Below, in pieces: positions 46,605 through 57,666 of a stretch of DNA of 64,000 bases. A program made the position numbers and the translations under genes. The stretch comes from Perognathus longimembris pacificus (lineage: Eukaryota > Chordata > Mammalia > Rodentia > Heteromyidae): NCBI RefSeq assembly GCF_023159225.1, contig NC_063174.1, positions 38,103,691 through 38,167,690 of the forward strand, in the 5' to 3' direction. The notes under the pieces are model-generated. The model ran no database searches and had not been told where the DNA came from. It saw only the letters and a program-made list of their open reading frames with translations. Every line of letters begins with the position of its first letter. The stretch's first letter is position 1.

Positions 46605-47729
46605 TTACCATTTCCCTGGGAATAACAATATTTCACCATTCCTAATCGCTATGTAGTATTCCATTGTGTATAAGTACCATATTTTTTTGATCCATTCGTC
46701 TGTGGAGGGGTATCTGGGTTGTTTCCATATTTTGGCTATTGTGAATTGTGCTGTGATAAACATGGAAGTACAAATGTCTTTTTGATATCTTGGGGTTTGC
46801 TGTTTAGGATAGATGCCTAGGAGTGGTATGGCTGGGTCATAGGGTAGGTCTATATTGAGCTTTTTGAGAAACCTCCATACTGTTTTCCAAAGTGGTTGTA
46901 CTAATTTGCACTCCCACCAACATTTGTTGTCCAGCATTTGATGTTGCCTGAGTTCAGAGTATAGGCCATTCTAACTGGAGTGAGGTGGTATCTCAGGGTT
47001 GTTTTTATTTGCATTTCCTTTACTACCAGGGATGTTGAGCATTTCCTCATGTGTTTCTTTGCCATTTTTATATCTTCTCTTGTGAAGTCTATCTTTAGCT
47101 CCTTTGCCCATTTCCTAATAGGTTTATTGGGCTTGGAGGGGCTTAGTTTTTTGAATTCTCTGTAGATGACAGATATCAGGCCTTTGTCTGTTGCTGTGCT
47201 GGTAAATATCCTTTCCCATATCGTTGGCTGTCTTTCTATTTTGGTGGCTATGTCCTTAGCTGTGCAGAAACTTTTTAATTTATAGTAGTCCCATTTGTCT
47301 AGTCTTTCCCCTATTTGTTGTGCCCCTGGGACTACATTCAGGAATTTCCTTCCTGTGCCTATAAGTTCTACTATCTTTCCTACTCTGTCCTTCAGTAGTT
47401 TCACGGATTCAGGTCTGATACTGAGGTCCTTGATCCATTTTGAGTTCATCTTGGTGCATGGTGATAGGCTTGGGTCTACTTTGAGTTTTCTGCATATGGC
47501 TGCCCAGTTCTCCCAGCACCAGTAGTTGAAGAAGCTATGTTTATTCCATTGTATGTCTTTAGCTCCTTTGTCGAATATCAGCTGGCTGTAAGAGTGCGGT
47601 TTTATTTGTGGATCTTCAATTCTAATCCATTGGTCTTCCGATCTGTTTTTATACCAATACCATGCTGTTTTGGTTATGATGGCCTTGTAGTAGAGCTTGA
47701 AGTCTGGTATTGTGATACCTCCTGCACTG

Positions 47730-47769
<40 letters not shown>

Positions 47770-50330
47770 CTGGAATTGCTTTGGCTATTCTAGGTCTTTT
47801 GCTGTTCCATATGAATTTATGGATTGTTTTCTCTGTTTCAGTGAAGAATGTGGCTGGGATTTTGATAGGGATTGCATTGAATTTGTAGAACAATTTGGGT
47901 AATATGGCCATTTTCACTATATTGATTCTGCCTACCCATGAGCATGGGAGGTCTTTCCATCTCCTTGTGTCTTCTTTGATTTCCCTTATTAGATTTTTAT
48001 AATTTTCATTAAATAGATCAGTCACATCCTTGGTTAAGTTGATCCCTAGGTACTTTATTCTTTTTTTGGCTACTGTAAATGGAATTGTTTCCATAATTTC
48101 CTTTTCTGTTTGTCTATTGCTGGTGTACAGAAAAGCTGCTGACTTTTCTGGATTGATTTTGTATCCTGCTACTTTGTCAAATTGGTTTATTAGGTGTAGG
48201 AGTTTGGGGACTGAGTTTTTTGGGTCCTTCAGATATAAGATCATGTCGTCTGCGAATAGGGATAACTTGATTTCTTCCTTTCCGATGTGGATCCCTTTGA
48301 TGTCCTCCTCTTGCCTTATTGCTATGGCTAGGGATTTCAGCACTATGTTGAAAAGATGTGGGGAGAGTGGGCATCCTTGTCTTGTTCCTGAGTTTAGGGG
48401 GAATGATTTAAGTTTCTCTCCATTTAATATATTAGCAGTTAGTCTGTTGTATATGGCTTTTATTGTTTTGAGGAATGTTCCATCTATTCCTGTTCTCTCC
48501 AAAGCTTTTAATAGGTATGGATGTTGTATTTTGTCAAAGGCTTTTTGGGCATCGACTGAGATAACAATGTAATTCTTAATTTTAGATTTGTTTATGTGGT
48601 GAATTACGTTGATTGATTTACAGATGTTGAACCATCCTTGTGACTGTGGGATGAAGCCTACTTGGTCATGATGTATGATATTCTTGATCAGTTTTTGGAT
48701 CCTGTTAGCTAATATTTTATTAATGAGCTTTGCGTCTGTGTTCATTAGTGATATTGGTCTGTAGTTCTCTTTTTTTGTTGGGTCTTTGCCTGGTTTGGGA
48801 ATGAGTATGATATTAGCTTTGTAGAATGAGTTTGGGATTTCTCCCTCTGTTTCTATTTCGCAGAAGAGTTTGAGGAGTATTGGTATTAGCTCATCACTAA
48901 AGGTTTTGTAGAATTCGTTGGTGAATCCATCTGGGCCTGGGATTTTCTTTGTTGGGAGGTTCTTTATTAGCCCCTGTATCTCACTGTAAGTTTTTGGTTT
49001 ATTTAGTTGATTTATTTCTTCTTGGTTCAGTTTGGGCAGTTTGTACTTCTCTAAGAATTGATGCATTTCTGTAAAATTATTGTTTTTTGTTGAGTAGAGG
49101 TTTTAGAAATAGCTCCTTATGATTGTTTGAATATCGTGTGTACTTGTTGTAATTTTTCCGGTGGAGTCCTTGATTTTACGTATATGAGTCTTTTCTTTTT
49201 TTTGTAAGTCTTGCGAGGGGTCTGTCAATTTTGTGTGTTTTCTCAAAGAACCAGCTTTTAATCTTATTTATTTGTTGAATGGTCTTTCTATTTTCAATCA
49301 GATTTATCTCTTCTTTAATCTTTGTGATCTCTCCCCTCCTAGTCGTTTTAGATTCTGTCATTTCTTGTTTCTCCAGTTGTTTTAGTTTCATCGTGAGGTT
49401 ATTCACCTGCTCTGCTTCCATTCTTTTAATGTGAGTGTTGCGGGCAATGATCTTGCCCCTCAGTACTGCCTTAGCGGTGTCCCATAGGTTTCTTTGTGAT
49501 GTGCTTTCATTGTCATTGTGGCTTATGAATTCGTTGATTTCATCTTTAATTTGGTCTGTGGCCCAAGTGTTGGATAGCAGTGTGGTGTTTAGCCTCCAAG
49601 AGTCTGTATAGCCTCTGCGGTATCCTTTGTTGTTGAGGGTTACCTTTAATCCACTGTGGTCAGATATAATACATGGGATGACGTCAATACTTTTGTATTT
49701 GCTGAGGTTCTTTGTGTGGGCTATGAGGTGGTCTATTTTGGAATATGATCCATGGGCTGCTGAGAAGAAGGTGTATTGGGTCTCTGTATGGTGGAAGATT
49801 CTGTATAGGTCTGTCAGATCCATTTGGGATATGGTGTTACTTAGGTCCTCAGCTCCCTTGCTAATCCTCTGGGTGTTGGATCTGTCTCCTGGAGAGAGTG
49901 GGGTATTAAGGTCACCCACTATGATTGTGTTTGCGTCTGTCTTGTTCTGTAATTCTGTGAGAATTTGCTTGACATATGTAGGGCCTCTTTTGTTCGGTGA
50001 GTATACATTTATCACCGTGATGTCTTGATTCTGGATTTTTTCCTTGTATTAATATGTAGTGTCCTTCTTTGTCTTTTTGAGTTGATTTTAATGAAAAGTC
50101 CAGCTTGTCTGAGATCAGGTTGGCTACACCTGCCGTTTTGGTATGTGCATTTGCTTGGTAGATCTTGCTCCATCCTTTCATTTGGGGCCTGTTTTTGTCT
50201 CTTGCTGTAAGGTGGGTCTCTTGTAGGCAGCAGATGTCAACTTTTTGCTTGCGGATCCATCCTGCCAGTCTGCTCCTCTTTATTGGAGAGTTTAAACCAT
50301 TTATATTTAAAGAGATCCAGGATAAGGGTG
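46605..50330 (-). pseudogene. L1 ORF2 (endonuclease and reverse transcriptase), broken
   Basis: The endonuclease begins near 50,330 (SLNINGLNSP) and is frameshifted around 50,020-50,040. The second half stays open from 50,015 to 49,176 (with VGDLNTPLS). A frame change and a TAA then separate it from the 721-residue frame at 46,901-49,066 that carries the reverse transcriptase, with [10 protein letters not shown] and the catalytic FADD at residues 271-274 (48,245-48,256). The C-terminal zinc-knuckle region near 46,915-46,960 is rearranged relative to the copy at 256-1,155 (the [18 protein letters not shown] part is scrambled). The last frame ends at an early stop at 46,605. An in-frame A37 run encodes about 12 lysines. 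Confidence 0.93.
47731..47767 (-). repeat. A37 homopolymer in L1 ORF2
   Basis: 37 consecutive T on the plus strand, encoding about 12 lysines in frame on the minus strand. Confidence 0.97.
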
Positions 50331-50533
50331 TTTTTTCTCCTTCCGTTTTCTTGTTGGGCTGTTTTTTCCTCTTTTTTTTTTTTTTTCTTGTCTTTAGTGA
50401 GCTGTTCTTTCTGTTGGACTTCAGCTATTGTAGTTTCTTTCTGTTTCTATCTGTGTGTCTTGTACGATCTCTGTTGGGTGGGGCTCCCCTCTTAGAATTC
50501 GCTGTAGGGCTGTTTTTTTATTCACATACTCCT

Positions 50534-51562
50534 TTAGCTCCTCTTTGGTGTGGAAAGATCGGTGTTTTCCCTTTGAATGAACTCCAATTTCACTGGATAT
50601 TTGATCCGAGGTTGCATATTGTTAGCCTGAAGTACTTGGATGGTGTTCTTCCACTCACTTCGTGCTTGGTAAGTTTGTGTGGATGGGTCAGCTGTTATTC
50701 GAATCCTCTTCCCATTGTAGAAAATGTCTTTCTTCGCTTTGGCTCAATTCAGAATTTGCTCTTTAATCTTGAGATCTGAAGTCTTGAATATTATGTGCCT
50801 TTTGATGGCTTTTCTGGGGTCTGGCCTGCCAGGTGTCCTATAGGCTTCGGTTACCTGGATGGGGTCCCTTGTGATATTGGGGAAGTTTTCTGCAATAACT
50901 TTATTGAGAACATGTTTAAGCCCTCTGCTCTGGTATTCAGCTCCTTCTTCTATTCCAATTATGCGCAGATTATATCTCCTGTCTTTGTCCATTAGTTCCT
51001 GGATTAGTCTGCCCTGAAGCTTCACCGTTTCTTGGAGTGTGGTCATTTTCTGGTTGTTGTTGGCTGCTTCATCTTCCAGGCGAGAGATTCTGGATTCCAT
51101 ATGGTCAACTGTTTGTGTTGTGGATTCAATTGCGGAGTTTATGGCTGTCAGAGAGCTATTTATGGTTGTCAGATCAGCTCTGATCGTGGAAATTTCTTCC
51201 TTTAAAGAGTTGTATTTTAAATCTATTTTTTCATGCATTTCAATTCTCAGGATGTTAAGGTCTTCTTTAAAGGAAGCTTGCCTTGTATCCATTTTTGCTT
51301 CCATTTCTTTAAAGGAGGCTTGCATTGTATCCATTTTTGCCTCCATTTCTTTCTTGGCTTCCTGGGTGTCCTTTAACATTTCCACTCTAAACTCCTGGAA
51401 TTGTTTTCTGATTTCATTTCTGACACTTTCCATCATTCCCGTTAACATGGCCTCATTTGCTTTTTTATTCTCCATCTCCTCTTCAGTCATGCTGCTTTTT
51501 GGAGCTGGCAAGTTGGCTTGCTCTTTGATGAACTGTGTTATGTTTCTTTGCGATTTGTGCAT
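50534..51562 (-). pseudogene. L1 ORF1 (RNA-binding protein), one internal stop
   Basis: Starts MHKSQRNITQFIKEQANLPA, followed by a long coiled coil (about residues 40-165), then the RRM and C-terminal domain (RRYNLRIIGIEEG, ITRDPIQVTEAYRTPGRP). An in-frame TGA at 50,744-50,746 cuts the protein at 272 residues; the same frame continues to TAA at 50,534-50,536, giving 342 codons in all, a normal ORF1p length. ORF1p trimerises through the coiled coil and coats L1 RNA. A 14-residue tandem duplication (residues 71-84 and 85-98) lies in the coiled coil. Confidence 0.92.
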
Positions 51563-51589
51563 CTGGAGATCTGTGGATAGCTTCTCAGG

Positions 51590-53005
51590 TTTGGTTTATA
51601 GCTCTGCCCTCCCTCCTGTACAGTCGCTGTGGCCCCGCCCACCTGTGCGGGGTGTGGGTACCAGAGCGGGCGCTGTTACCCGGGACCCCGCCCACCTGTG
51701 CGCTGCGCACCTGCTACAACAGGCGCTGGCACTGTGGCACTGTCCACTTTAGCGGGGTACGCCTCCCAGAACGAGCCCCTGGTTGTTGGGTTGTGTTTGC
51801 GCCCTCCTGTGAGTCTGTTGGGGGGTCGGTATGTGTGGGGCCCAGTGGGATCGACTGACCGGGTTTGGGTTAGCGCCCTCAGACCTCGCCTCCGCTGCGA
51901 GGAGGGGGCGTGATCAGGCCCAGGTGTCCCTGCTGTACTGGTATTGCCCACCAGCGCCTGTGGTTTTAGTTGTAAAAGTCCGCGAGGTCCAGGCGCCTCG
52001 GGTGGGGCTTGCACTGCTGGCCATCCCCTGGCCCCTGTTGGGAAGGGGGCAGGGGCGATTCCGCCAGTTCAGGATCCTGTATGGCCTTGGGGCTGCTCCG
52101 CCCTTCCCCTGCTAAACTGACATCCCTGCCCCTGATGGGAGCTTCCCGCCTGATTTGTGGGTTCTTTGTTCCCTCGGGGTGGGGAGGGGGAGGGACGTAG
52201 ACCTAGCTTCTTTGTAGGGCTTGGGTCTCTGATAGCTGGTCTCCCGTTGTGGGAGGGTGGGTAATGGGGGGCTCACTGATCCTGGATTCCGTGTGTGTCC
52301 CGCACAGCCGTTGGTCCTTCAGGGGGTGGTGAAGTGTCGTGGTGGCATCCCCGGCTCCCCCCTTCTGCTGCTCTGGGTTCCCCAACCGCCGTCTGTACGA
52401 ACCCAGTGTGGACCCAAACTTCTCGTCGCCGCCATTGTATGTCTTGGTCTGCACCCTCCCTAGTGACTGTGGGGAACCGCTGTCTGGATTCTGCGCTCCC
52501 CACAGCCTGTCTGCCGGGTTCCCCTTTCCCAGCCTGGCCCTGTTCGGGCCAGGGTTGGCTGGTTGGGAGAGGGTGCACCGGAGATTCTCCAGCTCCGTGT
52601 AGGTTTTCAGCTCTTCTTTTTTACTCCTTTGTGTTTTCCTACGTATCTCCACTGCTTCTGGCTGCTGGTTTTGCTGGGTTCTTTTTTTTTTTTTTTTTTT
52701 TTTTTTGGCCAGTCCTGGGCCTTGGACTCAGGGCCTGAGCACTGTCCCTGGCTTCTTCCCGCTCAAGGCTAGCACTCTGCCATTTGAGCCACAGCGCCGC
52801 TTCTGGCCGTTTTCTGTATATGTGGTGCTGGGGAATCGAACCTAGGGCCTCGTGTATCCGAGGCAGGCACTCTTGCCACTAGGCTATATCCCCAGCCCTT
52901 GCTGGGTTCTTGATGGGGTGTTGGGTGTCGGAGTTCCCAGCTCACTATTCGGTTGGAGCGAGTCGGGGTGCCTCCCTACTGTGTTGGCGCCATCTTTTCC
53001 TCCTT
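51590..53005 (-). promoter_or_regulatory. L1 5' UTR with YY1 site
   Basis: GC-rich leader of the full-length L1, interrupted by a SINE at 52,684-52,898. At its very start, AAGATGGCGCC (52,986-52,996 on the minus strand) matches the YY1 motif that positions transcription at the first base of many mammalian L1s. It has many CpGs for an intergenic stretch. Open frames on the plus strand here are by-products. Confidence 0.8.
52684..52898 (-). repeat. IDL-Geo SINE in L1 5' UTR
   Basis: Duplication TTGCTGGGTTCTT at 52,671-52,683 and 52,899-52,911. Confidence 0.95.
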
Positions 53006-53120
53006 GGTTGGGGGTTCTTGAACTCTGGGGTCTGGGTGCTGTTCCTGACCTCTTTTGGTTCAAGGCAAGTGTTCTATCACTTTGAGCCACCATACTACCT
53101 CTGGTTTTCTGGTGGCTGCC

Positions 53121-53337
53121 GTGGCTGGGGATATGGCCTAGTGGCAAGAGTGCCTGCCTCGTATACATGAGGCCCTGGGTTCAATTCGCCAGCACCACAT
53201 ATACAGAAAATAGCTAGAAGTGGCGCTGTGGCTCAAGTGGCAGAGTGCTAGCCTTCAGCAAAAGGAAGCCAGGGACAGTGCTCAGGCCCCGAGTCCAAGC
53301 CCCTGGTCTGGCAAAAAAAAAAAAAAAATGCCTGCCT
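53121..53337 (+). repeat. IDL-Geo SINE nested in old SINE
   Basis: Duplication TTCTGGTGGCTGCC at 53,107-53,120 and 53,338-53,351. Confidence 0.93.
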
Positions 53338-53416
53338 TCTGGTGGCTGCCTAGAGTTAAGAGTCTCAAGGACTTTTTGCTCAGCTGACTTTGAACCCCAA
53401 TCATGAGATCTCACCC

Positions 53417-53644
53417 TCCTTTTTTTCTTTTTTTTTTTTTTTTTTTTGGCCAGTCCTGGGGCTTGGACTCAGGGCCTGAGCACTGTCCGACCCTGGCTTC
53501 TTCCCGCTCAAGGCTAGCACTCTGCCACCTGAGCCATAGGGCCCCTTCTGGCCGTTGTCCATATATGTGGTGCTGGGGAATCGAACCGTGAGCTTCATGT
53601 ATAGGAGGTGAGCACTCTTCCCACTAGGCCATATTCCCAGCCCC
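53417..53644 (-). repeat. IDL-Geo SINE nested in old SINE
   Basis: Flanked by CTCACCCTCCT and CTCACCGTCCT; one ACC duplication inside the Geo half. Confidence 0.92.
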
Positions 53645-53700
53645 TCACCGTCCTGAATAGGGAGGATTAGTCTTGAGCCACCAGCACCAATCTAGAAACA

Positions 53701-54574
53701 ACACTTTCAAAGATATGTATGCCATCCTTCAGGATGCAGTGAGCATGTTTATATAGATTCTGTTGAGTATCCAATAGGAAGAATATATGGCAACAACAAA
53801 CAATGAGGGAAAGTCGTGTGGCTCCCTTCCCCTGGTTTTTCTGCTTCCTGTCCTTATAAAAGATTGTTCTCAGGATTGTGGGTATCCATTTACAAAAAAG
53901 TAAAGTACACAACTACTGCTCTGAAATTGAAAACTACTGTTACCATTGGAACATTTACCATCTTGTGACCGTGGACTAGGAGAGAAGAAAAGCAAATATC
54001 ATTTTGGCTGGGGCATTGTCTCTGAGGAGCGCTACAATATAAGGCTGAATACACAAAGTGGCAGCCAGATGAATTCCATATGTATCAAAAGGGATTCACC
54101 TGGAAGCCAGTGGTAACTTTAAAAGTTGTAGTTAAGGTGATAACTGATTCTCTGGGTCATTGGTAGTGTGTATTGCTCATTTGAACTGAACATAGAGAGT
54201 TCACTTTCTATGCTGGAAACTCAACATACATAGACATGTATGTACATACATATACACACACATATGTGTGTATAGTGAATGTATGTAATACAAAATATGT
54301 ATTAACCAACAATGTTATCAACGGAGAGATCCTATAGGATGGGTGAACATGTTTGGGAGATACACATCTGACTAGAAATTAATATTAGGATATATTGTTT
54401 AAAACTCAGAAATTTATCAACGGAAAGCCAATATCACAATCAATAAAAGGGTAATTGTACTGAACAGACATTCTTCCTTATCAAAGTACAAATACCAACA
54501 ATTCAAAATATTCATTAAGCTGCATCTTGAGATCCTGACCTGCAGTCCTGGTGGGCCAGTACTTTCTGGCTCAA
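53701..54574. other. Intergenic, unassigned
   Basis: Contains a (CATA)n-like microsatellite at about 54,222-54,275. No gene; the frames at 53,667-53,912 and 54,417-54,725 have no domain, the second being part L1. Confidence 0.5.
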
Positions 54575-55560
54575 GAAAATATTTATTAATTTTTCTAAAA
54601 ACATATTCATTATACTTACCTCTCAGGGAAGTGTAAATCAAAACTGCAATGAGACTCCTTATCACCTCTATCTGAATGCCTATCAAAAAGAACAGTATAA
54701 CAAATGCCAAGCAATTATCGAACAAAAACTGGACCCTTTATTAACTACTGATAATAGTGTAAAGTAGACCATCCACTATGAGCATGGAGTTTCCTCCAGA
54801 ATTACAATGGGACTTCCCTGTGATGACACTAGTGTCATATATCCCCAAAGAATCACTGGTAGTAGTGTTACCCAAAAGCCCATGCATATAGCTCAGTCAT
54901 TGTGAGAATAAGAGTGGCCAGAAGTCTGCCCTGTAGTGTTGTCACCCACTACCCCTTGGAGGCCGGTTGTTAAAGGGCGGTTGAATGAGTGGCTGGGGGG
55001 ACAGGGACCCAGATATATTGACACTGCTTGATCTGGAGAATGCGTTAGAAAGAAACCCATGCCAGAAGAGGCCAAAAGAGGCTCCCTCTGTTGGAGAGCA
55101 GAGCCTGAACCTGGGGAGAGGCTTGTGTAGAGGCCTAGAGTTCTTCAGTGAGGCCTAGAGCTCTACAGAGAGGCCTGTGGAGAGGATTAAATGCCTCCTG
55201 AGAGGACTAGAAGCCAGGCAACAGGGCCACAGGTCAGTAGAGAGGCCTAGAGGCTGGTGAAGGAACTTAGGTGTCCATGATGGGGTCCACCTGTGGAGGG
55301 TTCAGCCTGTGGAGAGGCCTGTGGAGAGGGAAGGAGGAAGGAGGAAAAGAAAATCCTCATGCCCTTGGAGGTTGCAGCTGCTCCTAGTTCTAACGTAGCC
55401 CAGCATGAGGCAGTTGCAGACAAATAAAAACTTTTGTCGCCCTTCACCGTGCCTCCATGCATTTATTCATTCCTAGGTCATTACTGTCATGACACTATTC
55501 AAAATAGCCAAATTATGCAACCAGACTAGGAGCCCATCAACAGATGATAGGTAGAAAAAA
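54575..55560 (+). mobile_element. Ancient L1 ORF2 fragment, interrupted
   Basis: Plus-strand relic: GTGTAAATCAAAACTGCAAT (54,633-54,652 area), then GAGCATGGAGTTTCCTCCAG, then after the 567-base insertion CTATTCAAAATAGCCAAATT and CCCATCAACAGATGATAGGT. Order and spacing match the ORF2 C-terminal region. Confidence 0.75.
54888..55454 (+). mobile_element. Unclassified insertion, LTR-like, in ancient L1
   Basis: 567 bases between CCATGCAT at 54,880-54,887 and 55,455-55,462. Holds several imperfect copies of AGAGGCCTAGAG / AGAGGCCTGTGGAGAGG (about 55,120-55,330) and an AATAAA about 30 bases before its right end (near 55,424) without a poly(A) tail. Best guess is a solo LTR; the ends do not show a clear TG...CA, so the family is unknown. 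Confidence 0.45.
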
Positions 55561-55933
55561 AATGTGTACCCCTCCCATGGGAAAATTTAGACAAATTCCC
55601 AAGCTTGCTGTGCTTTGGACCAAGAAGAGCGTGTATCAGAACCTTCAGTTCCTTGAATAGACATGAAAATCCTGATCTTCTTTCCTGCCATTTTCCAGAG
55701 CTTGGAGGTTATACCTCTGCTCATTTACTAGGTGGCAGTTATCCATGCTCAAGGTGATATTTTTCTTGTGTCTTATACAGTTCTTTCCTGAGCTCAAAAT
55801 CTAGTTGAATTTCTTAATACATATGTAGTCTCCTCTAATATCTCCAAATCCATGATCTATGTAAAATGCGTAACTGACATAATCACCTGGCCAAATTTGT
55901 CCTAGATAATGTTGTGTGGCAAAATTTGTCTTT
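55561..55933. other. Intergenic, unassigned
   Basis: Nothing recognised. Confidence 0.5.
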
Positions 55934-55951
55934 GTGTTCACTTTCTCTCTT

Positions 55952-56319
55952 TTTTTAAAATTTAATTTTATTTTTCTCTTATTTATTGTCAAAGTGATGT
56001 ACAGAGAGGTTACAGTTTCATATGTTAGGCCTTGGGTACATTCCTTTCTTTCTTTCTTTCTTTCTTTTTCTCTTTCTTTCTTTCTTCCTTTCTTTTTCTC
56101 TTTCTTTCTTTCTTTCTTTTTTTTCTTTGACAGTCCTGAGCCTTGGACTCAGGGCCTGAGCACTGTCCCTGGCTTCTTTTTGCTCAAGGCTAGCACTCTG
56201 CCACTTGAGCCACAGCTCCACTTCTGTCCGTTTTCTATATATGTGGTGCTGGGGAATCGAACCCAGGTCTTCATGTGTACAAGTCAAGCACTCTTGCCAC
56301 TAGGCCATATTCCCAGCCC
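55952..56319 (-). mobile_element. Chimeric IDL-Geo SINE + L1 3' end insertion
   Basis: On the minus strand: a complete IDL-Geo SINE (56,319 to about 56,126), a GAAA-rich tract (56,040-56,125), then about 85 bases of L1 3' UTR ending in an A-rich tail. A perfect 18-bp duplication GTGTTCACTTTCTCTCTT lies at 55,934-55,951 and 56,320-56,337, outside both parts. Confidence 0.85.
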
Positions 56320-56497
56320 GTGTTCACTTTCTCTCTTCCTGATAGGATGTCAGAATTCACAGTAGGCAACTAGAATGGATTTCTAGATTTCTTGAAGGTC
56401 AAACTTGTGCATTTTGGTAAGTCCTTAGAAGGAAAGGCTAGTAGGATAGTTTTCAGACATGGATAGCTTATTGCCATAGGGATGAAAAAAACAACCA

Positions 56498-56690
56498 CAG
56501 AACTGTAATCCTAGCTGCTTTGGAGACTGAGATCTGAGGATTGTATTTTCAAGCCAGCCGGGGGACAAAATGCTCATGCAACTGTACCTACAATGATCAA
56601 GGAAAAGGCATGGCTTGATGTGTGGCTCAAGAGCAGCCTTGAGCAAGAAAGCTCAGGATGGTCAAGGCCCTAAGTTCAAGGCCCCATCCA
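56498..56690 (+). repeat. Composite B1-like + Geo SINE, diverged
   Basis: ACTGTAATCCTAGCTGCTTT head; Geo half GTGTGGCTCAAGAGCAGCCT. Confidence 0.75.
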
Positions 56691-57263
56691 ATGACTTTCT
56701 CCTTTCCTTCTGCCTCTTATTTCTTTTCCCATCTTCCTGCTTTCAAGACCATTATCTTCTTTTCAGTTTCCTTGTTCTGTCTCCTGCACATCTCCTGCTG
56801 CCTGTAACCACTTGAGTTTCAGGATCAGCTTCCAATGGATATGACAAAATGCTAAAAACAAGAAGAAAATCTTTTTAAACGTCACTCCTGTCCTTGTGGT
56901 GCTTTCTGAGGCATTTAAATTATGATTTTTAAAAAAGGATACATCGTGCCTCAATCTTTGGGCACCTACTAGACACTGCTCTATAGAGTATTCAGGTAAT
57001 TGATGCCTTGATATTGACCTTATTGCCTGATAGGATTATGAAGCCTGACTTGAAACCACAAATACATGCTAGTCAGATACACCAGAAAGGCATGGAAATC
57101 TTACCTTGCCTCAAATTACAAGCAGTACTACTTAAGAGAAGAGAACATAATGAACCAAGTAACCCATACCAAAACTGATACTTCAGATAAAGAGTACAAG
57201 GGAAACACTTGTCCAAAATTTAAAATAAATGAATACGTCCTTAAAATTGATGTGTGATACTTT
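56691..57263. other. Intergenic, unassigned
   Basis: No feature recognised. Confidence 0.5.
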
Positions 57264-57280
57264 AAAAGTGGATGAAACAG

Positions 57281-57488
57281 GGCTGGGGATATAGCCTAGT
57301 GGCAAGAGTGCCTGCCTCGGATACACGAGGCCCTAGGTTCGATTCCCCAGCACCACATATACAGAAAACGGCCAGAAGCGGCGCTGTGGCTCAAGTGGCA
57401 GAGTGCTAGCCTTGAGCGGGAAGAAGCCAGGGACAGTGCTCAGGCCCTGAGTCCAAGGCCCAGGACTGGCCAAAAAAAAAAGAAAAAA
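57281..57488 (+). repeat. IDL-Geo SINE, young
   Basis: 17-bp duplication AAAAGTGGATGAAACAG at 57,264-57,280 and 57,489-57,505. Confidence 0.95.
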
Positions 57489-57587
57489 AAAAGTGGATGA
57501 AACAGAGGGGAATCTTCAGAGCCCCCAGATACCAAGCTTTGGTTATCAAGCTGGTGAAACTTGACACAAAATGACTCTGTTTCTCTC

Positions 57588-57589
<2 letters not shown>

Positions 57590-57662
<73 letters not shown>
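57590..57662. repeat. (CT)n microsatellite
   Basis: About 36 CT dinucleotides, directly joined to the tail end of the reverse SINE at 57,663, so probably an evolved SINE tail. Confidence 0.97.

Positions 57663-57666
<4 letters not shown>

Larger units (their letters stand above)
45850..53005 (-). mobile_element. Full-length L1 retrotransposon, coding-defective
   Basis: Minus-strand L1 with A-rich tail at 45,850-45,885, 3' UTR, ORF2, ORF1 and a GC-rich 5' UTR that begins AAGGAGGAAAAGATGGCGCC at 53,005. Target-site duplications are GGTTGGGGTTCTT at 45,837-45,849 and the same with one extra G at 53,006-53,019. Two later SINEs lie in its 3' UTR (46,035-46,239) and 5' UTR (52,684-52,898), leaving about 6.7 kb of L1. 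ORF1 has a stop and ORF2 has several lesions, so it cannot move by itself. It split an older reverse-orientation SINE. Confidence 0.95.
53020..53700 (-). repeat. Old composite SINE split by L1 and SINEs
   Basis: Geo part (TCTTGAACTCTGGGGTCTGG ... CACTTTGAGCCACC) next to the L1, then head pieces at 53,352-53,416 and 53,645-53,700 (TCTTGAGCCACCAGCACC). Interrupted by the L1 at its left end and by SINEs at 53,121 and 53,417. Confidence 0.8.

Noticed and set aside
51039..51752. 237-residue plus-strand open frame
   Set aside because: Mirror of L1 ORF1 and 5' UTR on the opposite strand.
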